Shown here one piece after another: positions 26,584-41,500 of a stretch of 64,000 bases of DNA. The notes under the pieces were generated by a model that was given only the letters and a program-made list of their open reading frames with translations, ran no database searches and was not told the DNA's origin. The stretch is from Oxalobacteraceae bacterium (lineage in GTDB: Bacteria; Pseudomonadota; Gammaproteobacteria; Burkholderiales; Burkholderiaceae_D). Position 1 is the first letter of the stretch. Each line of letters starts with the position of its first letter. The translations under genes and the position numbers were made by a program. Where the stretch lies: contig CANFLV010000018.1 in NCBI GenBank assembly GCA_947448025.1, positions 1-64,000 on the forward strand. The letters are read 5' to 3'.

Positions 26584-29500
26584 TGTCATTCCACGCAAGG
26601 ACGGGTTTGCCGACGCATTAAAAAGCTATTCCAAGGATCAAACAGATCTCTATTCGGCATTGCTAGGCTATAAAGCACCGGGCGGGATCGTTAATCCCTA
26701 TACGCTCTATAACAATCAGGATCGGTTTTTGAATTTGTCCATGCGGTATCGGGGCATTGAGGTTGTTCCAATCGGCGGCGGAGATGGACAGAACTGGTGG
26801 CAACGAAATCTCGATCCACCACTTTTACAAAATCCCTTGAAGGAGGCCTACGGCGCTCATACCGACGTACTCGCGCAATACCTGTGGGCCAGTACAGGCA
26901 TCCTCGGGATTGCTTACAGCGCCTTTACGCAACCGGCGATCATAGGAAAGGCAAAGAGCAAAAGTGATTATGAAAGCAAGCGGGAATTTTCCGACATCGA
27001 CTGGGGCATTACGGTAACGCGATCAACGTTGAACGCGGCATTGGAAACTGGGCTGATTTACAAGAATTACCTGCGTTACCGGCCAATAACTGAAAATGAA
27101 ATTCAAGCTCAACTTGCAATTCCAGCTGGGAATCAAGCTGGGAATCAAGTCGGCAACCAAGTTGGGGGAAATCAGAACGATGACATTGAAATGGATGATT
27201 TTCGTAATTCTGGTAACGCCCCAATCAGCAGTCCATCACAGAATCCCGGCGGCGCTCAAATTGGCAGTCCATCACAAACTACCAGCGCACAGCAAATTAA
27301 CAGTCCTTCAATTACCATTCCTCGCTTTGATGATGATGGTGAGATAGTTTCAGGGACTATTAACTTTCATCCTGCCTCGCAAAATAATGCGAACGCTCTT
27401 GCTGAACAGGCAGCACAACAGGCAGCACAACAGGCAGCACAACAGGCAGCACAAGAGGCAGCACAAGAGGCAGCACAAGAGGCAGCACAAGAGGCAGCAC
27501 AACAGGCCGCGCAACTGGCAGCACAAGAGGCAGCGAAACAAGCCGCGCGAGAAGCTGCGTTAGTTCAAAAAAAGCAAGATAGAGCCCTTGCGAGCGGCTG
27601 GGCTAGCGCCGGATTCACTGTCAATGCCATGTTGGGCGTTGGCATGGCGAGCGCCAGATTAGCGAAACTTTACGATGACCCCCATTCCACCTGGGATGAT
27701 CGGGCAATCGGCTGGACTGGGCTGACTGCGATCACATTCAATATGTTCGCCAATATGGCGAAGTCGAAAAGCGGTTTTCTCGCATCACGAGACTTACAAA
27801 GCACTTCCAGCAATAGCTATGCCCAATTGGGCAGCATGTTAGGCATCATCAACGGCGCAATGAACATCGCCTCCGCGTCCATCGCCGCCAATCAAGCGCC
27901 GGAGGGCAGTGATTTGCGTGACGTGCTGATTTCCGCCGCCGTACTTCAGGGTGTTTTCGGCCTTACGCAACTGGGTGCAAACGCCTTATTGGCAGCAAGG
28001 ATCGCCCGCGGCGTTACTACCAATGCCGAATTGATGGCACCCTTGGGCCTCGCCGCTGCCGCCGGTTTTCTTGGCTCGATCAATGCGTCAGAGATCTATG
28101 CCATGGTCATGCAGTCGTCTTACGCCAATAAGCTCGACGAACTCGGCGCGGAAATGAAGAAATATGGTTATAGCGGCGACTACAAGCTAGCCGATATCTA
28201 TCGCGACAAACTCGGGGCGGACGCCGGGATTTTTGCCGCCACGACGCTCATAGCCCTGACCACGATTAGCTGGCAAACCATTACACTGGCAACGCCAGGT
28301 GCCCCTCTGGCAGCAGTGGGCGGCATGGTACTGACGACATTGACCTCGTTTTTTAAAGGCATCGAGCAATCCTTTCTGGATGCCTACATCACCAAATACC
28401 GGCATCAGATTGAAGTCGCAGGTGGTGCAGATGTCTTTTTTTCAGCAGACATGCGGGCCAATTACAACAGGATGATCGCGGACCCAGGTCTTCAAGCACA
28501 AATCGCGCAGATCCAGACGGACTATGGTGTCGGCAGTGTTGTCGGCGTGACATCTATCAAATTATCCCCAACCGCGCGTGAGTTAGCCGCGATCACCCGC
28601 TACGGTGCGGAGATCAGTACCAGGGCCTTTTACAGCGACCGCTTTGTCGCGGGGATATTGGTGGCAGACAAGTCCATTTCCCTGGACCCGGACAAGGGCA
28701 TTATCGACCTGACGAACACCGCGCCGACCATTACGAATCCTTCCAACAGTCAAATTCTTAAATTTCTGACGCCATTGATGATGCCGGGTGATGAAATCCG
28801 TGCGCGTGTTTCAAACGGCAAGGCTTCGCATTACACTTCGCTGACGATGGGTGTGCCAGACACTGGCTGGACGATCAGCGATGGCGCCATGAACACGATC
28901 TTTGATGTGCGCAATGTCGTAACAGGCATGTACGGCGCCGACAGCAATGGCAACTTTGATGTCTTGAAGTTTTCTGCGTCGCTCAATATTAATGGCGGTG
29001 CAGGCGACGACATCGTCTTTGCCGGTGCTTCCAACACCAATTTCGACGGCGGCACGGGTAGCGATTCGATGTCCTATCAGGGTTTGTCTGCGCTCTCGAG
29101 CATCAAGGTCACCTCTACCGACGCTGCAAAGACAGACTCTGATTTTGACGTCCACAAAACGCTCATCAATTCCGCCGTCTACAAGGAAGTCGTCGGCAGG
29201 CAGACCTACAGCTACGGCAAAAAGAGCGAGACGATTGAATACCGCGATGTCATTCTCGATACCATCGGTACACAAACCGCAGTCGACAAGCTGATCGACG
29301 TCGAGATCATTTCCGGAAGCGACGGCAATGACACTTTTTCAGGCAATGCCGGCGCGAATATTTTTTACGGCGAAGCGGGCGCCGATACGCTCAATGGCAT
29401 GGCCGGTGACGATTTGCTCACTGGCGGTACGGGCAACGATACGCTCAACGGTGGTGAGGGTAATGACGCCGCGCTCTATAATGACAAGCCTGACACCGAG

Positions 29501-32500
29501 GCCGGCATTTATGCGGTACTGGAAGACGCACAGCAGCCAGCGAATCCGCAAGCCATCAATGGCGTCGCTCTGATTTATGGTCATGTGCAGGAAAAATGGA
29601 CGCCAGCTCTTGGTCTGAGTGGTACTTATACCGATCAGTCAACAGACCAATTGATCAGCATGGAAAACCTGCTGGGAACGAATTTTGATGACGCCCTATA
29701 CGGCAGTCGCGATGCCAACGTTTTGACCGGTGGCGCCGGTAACGACGCTATTTATGGGTATGCCGGCGCGGACAATCTGATCGGCGGCGCTGACAATGAC
29801 TCCCTCGATGGTGGCGCCGGCGAAGACACGCTCGAAGGCGGCGATGGCGCCGATCAGTTAATCGGCGCCGATGGCAATGACTACTTCCTTCAAAATAATG
29901 GCGGCACGGCCAATAACGCCGACACGATAAACGGTGGCAGCGGCAGCGACCTCGTTGACTATTACCCGAATGGGAATGGCAATGATCCGGTCCATTCGAT
30001 TGATGCCGATCTCGCGACCGGACGGATACAAAAAGATCTGGATACAGCGACGAATAAATTCGCCAGCGTCGATACGGTCAGCAATATTGAAAATGTCTGT
30101 GGCACCCTGTATGACGACCGCATCAGCGGCGACGCGAATGACAATCTGTTTCTGGGCATGGAGGGGAACGATTCCCTGCAGGGCCTGAACGGCGACGATT
30201 ACCTTGATGGAGGGGCGGGTAAGGATACGCTGGCCGGTGGCGCGGGTAATGATCGACTGGCTGGCGCCTCCGGCAATGATGCACTGATGGGCGGCAGCGG
30301 CGACGACACGCTGCTCGGTGGCGAAGGAGTCGACACTTTGTGGGGTGGCGAGGGCATCGACGCCGCGAATTTTTCAGACGCATCGGGACTTGCCAGCAAT
30401 GGCGTCTGGGCCACGCTGGGCATTCCCGCCACGCAGCCGAATTCGGTGGACATTCCCGGCACGGCCGTGTTTGGCCACTGGAACGCCAATGGCGATTTCA
30501 TCCCTGCGGCGGGCATGCATGCCGACCTTTATCAAATTGAAAACCTGGCAGGAACTGACTTTACCGACCGGCTGGTCGGCAATGCCGAGGGCAATCTTCT
30601 GGACGGCGGTAAAGGCGATGACCGCATCGAAGGCAAGGACGGTAATGATGTCCTGATTGGCGGCGAAGGCGCGGACGCTATCGATGGCGGTAATGGCGAC
30701 GATGTGTTTTTTCAGCACCTCGATGCGGTCGACGATACGCTCGACGGTGGCGCCGGCGAGGATAACGTCGATTACAGCGGCATGATCTTCACTAACGGCG
30801 TTCGCGTCGGCGTGCCGGACAATCTCGGTGTTGCTGCCGATCTGGTGGACGGGCGTATCGACAAATTTTCCAGGACGACGGTCACCGGCTTGAGCGGCGT
30901 TGACCTGGTCAGCAATATTGAAGACCTCACTGGTTCCGTGCTCAACGACACCCTTCTGGGAGACGCCAATAGCAATGCCTTGTTTGGCAATTCCGGCGAC
31001 GACTCGATTGATGGGCGCGACGGCGCCGATCTGATTGATGGCGGTGGCGGTATCGATATCCTCATTGGCGGCGCGGGCAAGGACACGCTTTCCGGCGGCG
31101 AAGGTAGTGACTCCCTGAGCGGTAGTGCCGGCGACGATTTAATCCTGCAGGATCGCGAGCTCAAGAATGACACGCTGGATGGCGGCGATGGCGTGGATAC
31201 CGTGTCGTATATCAGCGCGACATTCACCGCAGCTGAAATCGCCTCCATGCAGGGTCTGGGCATCGATGCGCATCTGGAAAACGGTCGCATCGATAAATTC
31301 CATTTGCTGGATCCGATTGAACCCACGCCTTATGATCTGGTGCGACAGATCGACAATGTCGTCGGCACCGGATTGAACGACAGGATTCATGGCGATGACC
31401 ATGACAATCAGCTGGAAGGGTCAGATGGCAACGATACCCTCATCGGTGGCGCCGGCAGCGATACCCTCGCAGGCGGCAGTGGCATCGATAGTCTCGCCGG
31501 CAATGAGGGCGACGATATCATCGTTCAGGACAGTGGCCCGGGCAACGATACGATAGACGGTAGCGATGGACTCGACACGCTGGATTACAGCTCAATTGTT
31601 TATGCTGACCCGTCACGCTCGCTCGGTATTTCGGCAGATCTCGCTCTGGGTTATATCTGGAAATCACCAGGCAACTTAACACTCGACATTGACACGGTCG
31701 CCAATGTCGAAGTCGTCTTGGGCACCTACTTGAGTGACAGCCTGCTCGGCGATCAATTCAGTAATCACCTTGCGGGCTACGAAGGCGAAGATACGCTGGA
31801 CGGTCGCGCCGGCGATGATTTTCTGGAGGGCGGTACTGGCAATGACAGCCTCATCGGCGGTGCGGGCAACGATACCTTGAGCGGCGGTGCGGGCAGAGAT
31901 AACGTGAATGCAGGCGACGGTGACGACACGATCAGCCAGCATCTCTTGCGTGAACATGATGTCATTGACGGCGGCGCCGGGGTCGATAGCGTTTATTACA
32001 ACATTACAAAATTCGATACGGACACCCGCCCCGACATGGGGGCAACTGGTATCAACGCGAACCTTGCGACTGGACGTATCGATAAATTCGAAGCCGGCTC
32101 GGCTGACGGCTACGACACTGTCACCAACATCGACAATGTCACGGGCACAGCCTTCAACGACACGATGATTGGCGATAGCGCAAGTAACTATCTCGAAGGC
32201 GACTCGGGCAACGACTCGCTCGCGGGTGGTGACGGCGATGACATCCTCGCTGGAAGCGCAGGCAATGATGTTCTGGACGGTGGCAACGGCGACGACTTTT
32301 TTAGCGGCGGCCCAGGCAATGACACCATGACAGGCGGCGCGGGCTCTGACTATTACGAGATGCTTGATAACAGCGGCGCCGACGTCATCACTGACTTTTC
32401 GACCACGCCTGACGCAGGCGATGTACTTGAATTCAAGGATGGCGTCGTCTCTGGCGCGCTCTGGTTCACACGGAATGCCAACGATCTGCAGATCGCCGTT

Positions 32501-35500
32501 CTGGGAACAGCCAACAGCGTCAAAGTGAGGGACTGGTTCCTCGGTAACGATCATCAACTAGAGTTGATTCGCGCGGCCGATGGAAAACAGCTGACAAATG
32601 TGCAGGTAGCGACTCTGTTGACGGTGATGTCGCCGTACGCCATACCTGCCAGCAGTACCGATGTACCAGCCGCCGTCAATGCCGCCATCAATGCCAATTG
32701 GGCACCGCAGAGTTTCGCCGCCAGCAGTCCCGATACGCTTGAAACGACGACGCCGGCGGGCAATCTGATGGTTCCCCAGCGGGCACTGCAAGAAAATACG
32801 CCGCTGAGCTGGGCGATGTCCGGCAACAGCGACGATAATTATTTTACTGCTCAGTCCGGCAATGACACCCTCGATGGCGCCGAAGGCAATGACACTCTCT
32901 TCGGGGGCGCCGGGAATGATGCGCTGCTGGGCAGCGCCGGCGATGACAATTTGTCAGGCGAAGCCGGCAATGACACGATCAGTGGCGGTGCCGGCAATGA
33001 TGTGCTTGTGGGCGGCACCGGTGCTGATTGGATCGATGGCGGCGCGGGCGACGACGCAATTTTGCAGGGGATGGAAAGACGCGTCGACACAATCAATGGC
33101 GGTGATGGCAGTGATCTGGTGAGCTATTCAAGTGCATATGAAGCCGCGTCATCGCGCGCCGGATTAGACAGTGACGGTATCCATGCCGATCTCGCCGCAG
33201 GCCGGATCGATAAATTCAAACCCGGCTCGAACGATGGCTTTGACCTTGTCAGCAATGTCGAGGATGTCGTCGGTTCCAGCCTCAATGACACCATCAGTGG
33301 CGACGCTGCCAATAACTTTCTCACTGGCGGCGCCGGTAATGATGCGCTCGATGGACGCGACGGCGACGACTCGTTGTACGGCGGCACGGGCAACGATACG
33401 CTCACTGGCGGGCAGGGCAATGACATCCTTGACGGGCAGTCCGGCGACGATCTGATCCGGCAAACGCTTGCCAGGACCAATTCCACGATCACCGGCGGCG
33501 GCGGCTTTGATGTGCTGGACTACAGTGTGACACCCTCATCGACCGGTTCGCGCGACGGCATGGGCGCTCTCGGCATCAACGGCAATCTGACCACTGGGCG
33601 CTTTGATAAATTTGAAGCTGGGGCAGCTTTGGGCTATGACACGGTCACGAATATTGACATGGTCATCGGCAGCGTCTTTGATGACGCCATCATCGGTGAC
33701 TGGTTTGACAATACGCTCGCAGGTGGCGCCGGTAAAGATACCCTGCGTGGCGCCGCGGGTTCGGATGTGCTCGCTGGCGGATCGGGTAATGATGTGCTTG
33801 ATGGCGGTGACGATGCTGACCTGATCGTAGGTGGAGAAGGTGATGACCTGATATTGCAGAATATCAGCCGCGTCAGGGACACGATCAATGGCGGCGCCGG
33901 CATCGATAGCGTCGATTACAACCAGACCAAATTCAGCGATGGCCTTGCCAGCGTTGCGTCCGATAAAGCTGATGCTGACGCCAATGCCAGCAAACGCGGC
34001 TGGCTAGGCAATCATGGCATCACGGCCGACCTCGCGCATGGCCGGATCGATAAATTTGAAGCCGGTAGCAGTGACGGCTATGACACGGTCAGCGGCATTG
34101 AGAATATCACCGGCAGCAATCTCGATGATGCCATTAGCGGCGACGATCAGGCCAATGTTCTGGATGGCGCAGCTGGCAACGATTTGCTGGCGGGGGGAGC
34201 AGGCAATGACACTTTGTTCGGTAACGCTGGCGATGACCACAGCATTGCCGATACCGGTGCCGGGAACGACAGCATCGATGGCGGTGCCGGGATGGATAGC
34301 GTCGATTATTCGCAGGCGCTTGCTGGGACCGGTAGCACCGTTGTTGATCGTGTGGCAGGGTCGGTGTTGAAATATCAGAATGGCGTGCTCGTCGGCACTG
34401 ACATCTTGAGCAAAATTGAAGTCGTCATCGGCACCAAGGGCAACGATACGATGACCGGTAATCCTGAGGGCGACATCCTAAGCGGTGACGCCGGCAATGA
34501 CATCCTGGCTGGCAATGGCGGTGATGACACCTTGACCGGCGGTATCGGCAGCGACAGCGTCACGAGCGGTACGGGCAATGACCTGCTGATTCAGGATATG
34601 GGTCAAGGCAGCGATACGCTCGATGGCGGCTCAGGCACGGACACGCTGGATTACAGCAGGTTGGTCACGCCCGGCAGCAGCATTACTGCCAATCTCGCTG
34701 CCGGCACGGTCATTAGCACTCTGAATGGTATCGCGGCCGGGAAGGACACCCTGCGCAATATTGAAAGTCTGATCGCAACGTCTTACGACGACAGTCTGAC
34801 TGGCAGTGGAAATGCAGATCTCCTGGATGGCAATGCCGGCAACGACACACTGACCGGCGGCGCGGGCAATGACGCGATTTTCGGCAGCGGCGGTAATGAC
34901 CTCATCGTCCAGGATATCCTGAGCGGCAATGACAAGATCGATGGAGGACAGGGCCGGGATACAGTCGACTACAGTGCGGCGCAGGGAACCGGCGCCAGTG
35001 TCTCGGTTGACCTCAAGTTGGGCACAAGCAATAAATACATCAACGGCGCGGTCGCAGGCACGGACGCGCTGGTAGACATTGAAGCTGTGACCGGCAGTCG
35101 TAACGACGATACGATCGCCGGCAGCGTGCATGATGACATTCTCAATGGCGACCTCGGCAATGACAGCCTGAATGGTGACGCTGGCAACGATACGCTTATT
35201 GGCGGTGCAGGAAATGATGTCATGTCGGGCGGCGAGGGCGATGACCTGATCATCCAGATTGCCACTGACCGAGAAGACACGAAGTATGCCAACACGCTGG
35301 ACGGCGGCGCGGGTCTGGATACCTTGGACTACAGCCAGGTCAAGACTTTCTTGCGACTTAATGTCGACCTCGCAGCAGGAACCGTCACAAAATTCACCCT
35401 CGATTACTGGAAAAAATTTCAATTCTGGTCGGTGGATACCCTGACTAATATTGAAAACATCATCGGTACGAAAAATGCCGACAGCATGAGCGGCAGTAAC

Positions 35501-38500
35501 AACGCGGATCGCCTGGCCGGTGGCGATGGCGCGGACACACTCAAGGGCGTTGCCGGCAATGACCTCTTGTCAGGTGGTGCAGATGCAGACCTGCTGTCGG
35601 GCGGCGACGGCAATGATGTCTTGAATGGCGATACAGGAAATGACACCCTGAACGGCAATGCGGGCAACGATGTCGTGTCTGGCGGCGAAGGGGATGACCT
35701 CATCGTTGAGGATATCTTTGATACTAACGATACGCTCGATGGCGGTGCCGGCATTGATACGCTCGACTACAGTCAAGGTCAGCTTGCCGGCGTGGCCATC
35801 AAGGCTGACCTTGCTGCCGGTACAGTCAGCAAGAATCTGGGCGGTGCAGACACTGCCTTCGATAGGGTCGCCAATATTGAAGCACTCATCGGCACGCAAA
35901 ACAACGACATGCTGGGCGGCAGCCTGAGCGCTGAAACCCTCACAGGCGGTGCCGGCGCGGACACCCTGACTGGCGCAGGCGGCAACGATCTGGTCTTGGG
36001 TGGTGAGGGTGATGACCTCATTGCACCGAGCATCCTGCTGGGTAACAGTACCCTCGATGGCGGTGCTGGCAACGATACCCTGGATTATGCCAATGCCTTG
36101 GCAGCAGGTGGCAGCGTCCGGATCAATACCGCTACGCAAACCGTGGATAAATATCTCAACGGCACGCTGGTCGGGACGGATAGTTATCGCAATGTCGAGA
36201 TGATCGCCGGCAGTCCTTACGACGACACGATTAGCGGCAGTGCCGATGCCGATATGCTCACTGGCGGCGCCGGTAACGACACCATCGATGGCGGTGCTGG
36301 GTGTGATGCGCTCAATGGCAGCGAGGGGGATGACCTGATCATCGAGACCACGTGGGACGCTCTCGATGCCTTCGATGGCGGCACTGGGACAGATACGCTG
36401 GACTTCAGCAAAATTGTCAGCGGCAGGTTCACTACTTTGGTCGCCAGAATCAACGTTAATCTCGGCAGTGGCACTATCGGCAAATTCAGTAACGGAGTGC
36501 CAGTTTATAACGGCGACTTCACTGTGGCCAATATCGAAAACGTCATTGGCACCAAGTACGACGATGGCATGACTGGCGACGCCAGCGCCAATGTCCTCAG
36601 CGGCGACAGCGGCAATGACACCTTGAGCGGCGGCGCAGGCAACGATACCTTGAACGGTGGCGAAGGCAATGACCTGCTCGCCGGTGGCAATGACAATGAT
36701 GCCATTAACGCCGATGCTGGCAATGACACCGTGAATGGCGAGGCAGGTGATGACGTTCTCAGTGGCGGCGACGGCAACGATATCCTCAACGGTGGCGCAG
36801 GCAATGATGCGATCTTGGGCGCAGGCGGCAATGACGTCATCATTCAGGATATCCTCGCAGGACGTGACACCATCAATGGTGGTGATGGTATCGACACAAT
36901 TGACTACAGCAAGATGCAGTTTGCTGCTGGTGTCAGCCGGGGTATCAATGTACAGCTGGCGGGCGGCAGCATTATCAAGAATGCCGCCAATAGTGACCTT
37001 GATACCGTCACCAATATCGAAGTCGTCATTGGGACGCAATCCAATGATGTGATGCAGGGCAGTAATAGTGCCGATACCCTCATAGGCGGGGCAGGCATTG
37101 ACAGTTTGACCGGTGGCGCTGGGAACGACAGCCTCCAGGGCGGGGAGGGCGATGACTTCCTCCTCCAGGACAGACTCGATGGTAATGACACATTGGATGG
37201 CGTTAATGGTACCGATACCGCCGATTACAGCCAGATACTGCTCGAAGGCGCCAGCATCCGCGTTGATCTTGGCCTCAGTACGGTGACAAAAGCGTTGAAT
37301 GGTGTCACGACAGGGTCGGATCAGCTGCGCAATATCGAGTCGGTCATCGGCAGCCGCTATGATGACCTTCTCACCGGTACCGCCGGTATCGATACCTTAA
37401 ACGGTGCTGCAGGTAATGACACGCTAAGCGGCAATCTCGGCAATGATGCGCTCATGGGCGGGGAAGGCGATGACCTCGTCGTCGCCGATACCCTCTCCGG
37501 TAATGACACGGTGGATGGCGGCAATGGTGTTGATACGGCCGATTACAGCCAGCTGACTGAGAACACGGCTATCAACGCGAATCTGGCCGCCGCTATTGTC
37601 ATCAAATATCAGGCAGGCATCGCGGCTGGCACAGATACGATACGCAATACCGAAATGGTCATCGGTACTAAGGGCAGTGATACCTTGGCCGGCAGTATCA
37701 ATGCTGATCTGCTTAACGGCGGCGGTGCTAATGACTTTTTATATGGCAGTGCCGGAAACGATACCCTGGATGGCGGCGCTGATACTGATACGCTCGATTA
37801 CAGCAAACTGCCAGTGACAGCAGGCGTCAACGGGCGCATCAATGCCAATCTGGCTACCGGCAGCGTCAGTAAGTTTGCCAATAACGCCCTTGCGTCGACC
37901 GACACCATACGCAATATCGAGAAGGTCATCGCGACCCGCTTCAATGACACGCTCGTCGGCGATGCCGCTGCCAATGTCCTCATCGGTGGCGATGGTAATG
38001 ATGTGATTTCTGGCGGTGCCGGCGACGACACCATTGTGCAGGATGTCTGGCGGAACAGTGACACGCTTGACGGTGGTGCCGGCAGGGATGCCGTGGATTA
38101 CAGCGCCGCCCAAATCGCTTCTGGCATCAGTGGCGGCATCAGTGCAAATCTGACACTGGGCCTGATCAAAAAATTTGAAAATGGCACATTGGTCGCCACC
38201 GATGGCGTCAGCAATATCGAGAAGGTCATCGCGACCCGTTTCAACGATACCCTGCTGGGCGATGCCAATGACAATGTCTTCCAGGCCGGCGATGGCAACG
38301 ATTCCATCGCTGGCGCTGCGGGCAATGACACGCTCGTGCTGGAGGTCTGGCGCAACAATGACACATTCGATGGCGGCGATGGCACGGACATCGCTGATTA
38401 CAGCGGTGTGCAGCTTGCTGCAGGCGTGACTGGCGGCCTTGATGCCAAGCTGAGTAGCGGACAAATCCAGAAATTTGAAAATGGCGTACTTGTCGCCACG

Positions 38501-41500
38501 GAGTCGGTCAGTAATCTCGAGGGCATCATCGGTACCGCCTTCAATGACACCATTGAAGGCAATGCTAGCGCAAACATGATCACGGGCGGCGCCGGCGATG
38601 ACACGATTCTGGAAAGCACGGCCTTTAGCAAAGACTGCACGATCGATGGCGGCAGCGGCAATGACACGCTCGATTACCGGCATGTCTTGTTGACTGCCGG
38701 TGTCGCCAGCATCAGCTATAACCTCGCAGAAGGCTGGGTCAAAAAATACATCAATGGCAAACTCGTCGGTACAGACACAATCCTCAATATTGAAAATGTT
38801 CAAAGTACGCTTTACAGCGCCATCATCACAGGTAGCAAAGACGCGAACCAGATGACGGCCAACGAAGGCCCGGTCCTGATCCTTGCCGATGGCGGTGACG
38901 ACATCATCATTCAAAACGTCTGGCGCGATTCGGATGTCTTTGACGGTGGCGCCGACTTGGATACGGTCGACTACAGTCAGGCACAATCTGCGTCCGGTGT
39001 ACGCAATAGTGCCGACAGCAGCGGACTGAATGCGGACCTGGCAAGCGGACTGATACAAAAATTCGAGAATGGCCAGATTGTTGGTACCGATACCATCACT
39101 GGCATAGAACACATCGTCGGCAGCAAATACAAGGACACGATTGCGGGATCGTCCGGTGATTATCGCAATCTCACCGATTTTCTGGAGGGCGGCGAGGGCG
39201 ATGATGTTCTGATTGGCCGCAGAAAGCTGATGTGGGATACACGTAATTCAAGAGATACACTGAATGGCGGAGCCGGGAACGATACAGTGTATTCATCCCT
39301 TGGAATGCAGGTGTCAGGCGGTGCGGGCGATGACCTGATTTTCCCGGAAAGATATGATGCCTCAAGCATCGTGGATGGCGGCGCCGGGAATGATACGGTC
39401 GATTTCAGTAATGCGAGCAGCTACAACCCTCGATATAGTGCTTATCAATTGCAACTGTACTATGCACTCAATGTCACATTGGTCAATGGCGCCGACGATG
39501 GCAATTTCAATGGCGCCTATGCAGGCAGGGTATCCCTGACAAATATCGAGAATATCGTCGGCACGATTCTCGATGACAGCATCACCGGCGACGGTAGTGC
39601 CAACCTGTTAGCTGGCGGACTAGGCAATGACAATCTCAATGGCGGCGCTGGCAATGACACACTGATCGGCGGTGCCGGCAGTGACAATATTGCAGGCGGT
39701 AATGGCGATGACCGCCTCATGCAGGATGTCAAGGCAGGCAACGACACGATCGATGGCGGACTGGGCTTTGACCTGCTTGATTACACGCAGACGAACATCA
39801 GCACTGGAGGTATTCAAGCCAACCTGGCCACTGGCCTCATCAAAAAATTTCAGGACGGCGTGATCGTCGGCACCGACACCCTCAGCAATCTGGTGGGCAT
39901 CACCGGCACACAGACTAACGATACCTTCACTGGATCCAATAATGCCGACCTCTTTGGCGGCAGCATGGGCAACGACACCATCGATGGCGGCGCTGGTATC
40001 GACACCGTCGATTACAGCCTCGCTGCGTCAGCGGGCTTTACGGTCAGCGTCAATTTTACGACCGGGACAGTAAGCAAATACCAGAATGGCATTTCAGTGG
40101 GCAGCGATACCCTGAGCAATATTGAACTGGTCATAGGGACTAAATTTGCCGACGTGATGGCAGGCTCGAATCAGGCCGACACCCTCAATGGCAATGCTGG
40201 CAACGATACGCTTACCGGCGCCGCCGGCAATGATGTCATCACCGGTGCGGAAGGCGACGACCGCATCATCCAGACCAGCTGGACTGGCGACGATAGCATC
40301 GATGGTGGCGCAGGAAATGACACCGTCGATTACAGCCGTACCACGGACAACAACACCAGCATGACCGTCGATCTTGCTGCAGGCACCGCATTGAAAGATG
40401 AAAATGGCTATATGCTCAACACGGATACCTTGCGCAATATCGAAGGCGTCATCGGCGGCCGTTTGAACGATAGCATGAACGGTAGTGCCAGTGCCGATAC
40501 ACTCGATGGCAGCGCGGGTGACGATAGTATCAATGGCGCCGCCGGCGCAGATGTGCTCGCCGGAGGGGAGGGCAATGACAGCCTGAATGGCGGCATGGGA
40601 AATGATGTCATTGGCGGCGGTGAAGGCAATGACCTGTTTGTACAGGCGATCTGGAAAGACAGCGACACCCTGGATGGCGGCAATGGCATTGACCAGATCG
40701 ATTACAGCACTGCGCAATGGGCCTCCGGGATCAATGCTGGCCTCAATGTCAACCTGCTGGATGGACGCATAGGCAAAATTATCAGTGGCGTGCAAGTTTC
40801 AATCGATGCCGTCAGCAATATAGAGGCGGTCGTTGCGAGCCGCTTCAGTGACACGCTTGCTGGTAACGACAATAATAATTATCTGACCGGTGGTGATGGG
40901 CAGGATGTTATCGCCGGTGGTGCGGGCGATGACACCATTGTGCAAACGGTATGGCGGAATAATGACACGATCGACGGCGGTGCTGGCTCCGATATCCTTG
41001 ATTACAGCGCGATACAACTCGCCACGGGTATCACTGGCAGACTCAGCGCCAGTCTCGTCGATGGCCTGTTCAAAAAATATGAAAATGGCGCACTCGTTGC
41101 AACAGACTCCTCGAGCAATATCGAGAGCATCGTCGGCACGCTTTACAACGATACTTTGCTCGGTAATGCCTTTGATAATGTCTTTTCTGGCGGCGCAGGC
41201 AACGATACGCTGGACGCGGCCGGCGGCGCTGATACGCTCGACGGTGGCATGGGCAACGATCTGCTAAAGGGTGGGGCGGGCAATGATCGCTTCCTGCAAA
41301 CGCAGGTCAGCGGCAATGACACCATCGATGGCGGTGTCGGCGATGACGTCGCCGATTACAGTGGCCTGCAGTTCAAGGCGCCCGGAACTGTCGGCATCAG
41401 AGTGACTTTACTCAATCTCGCCAAGGTCGAAAAATTCGATAAGCTGGCAGTCACGGGCACGGATGCCATCAGCAATATCGAACACCTCATCGGTACCACC

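Noticed and set aside
27405-27548. Short regular repeats as a possible CRISPR array
   Set aside because: Units are contiguous 12-mers inside a coding frame with no spacers and no cas genes.
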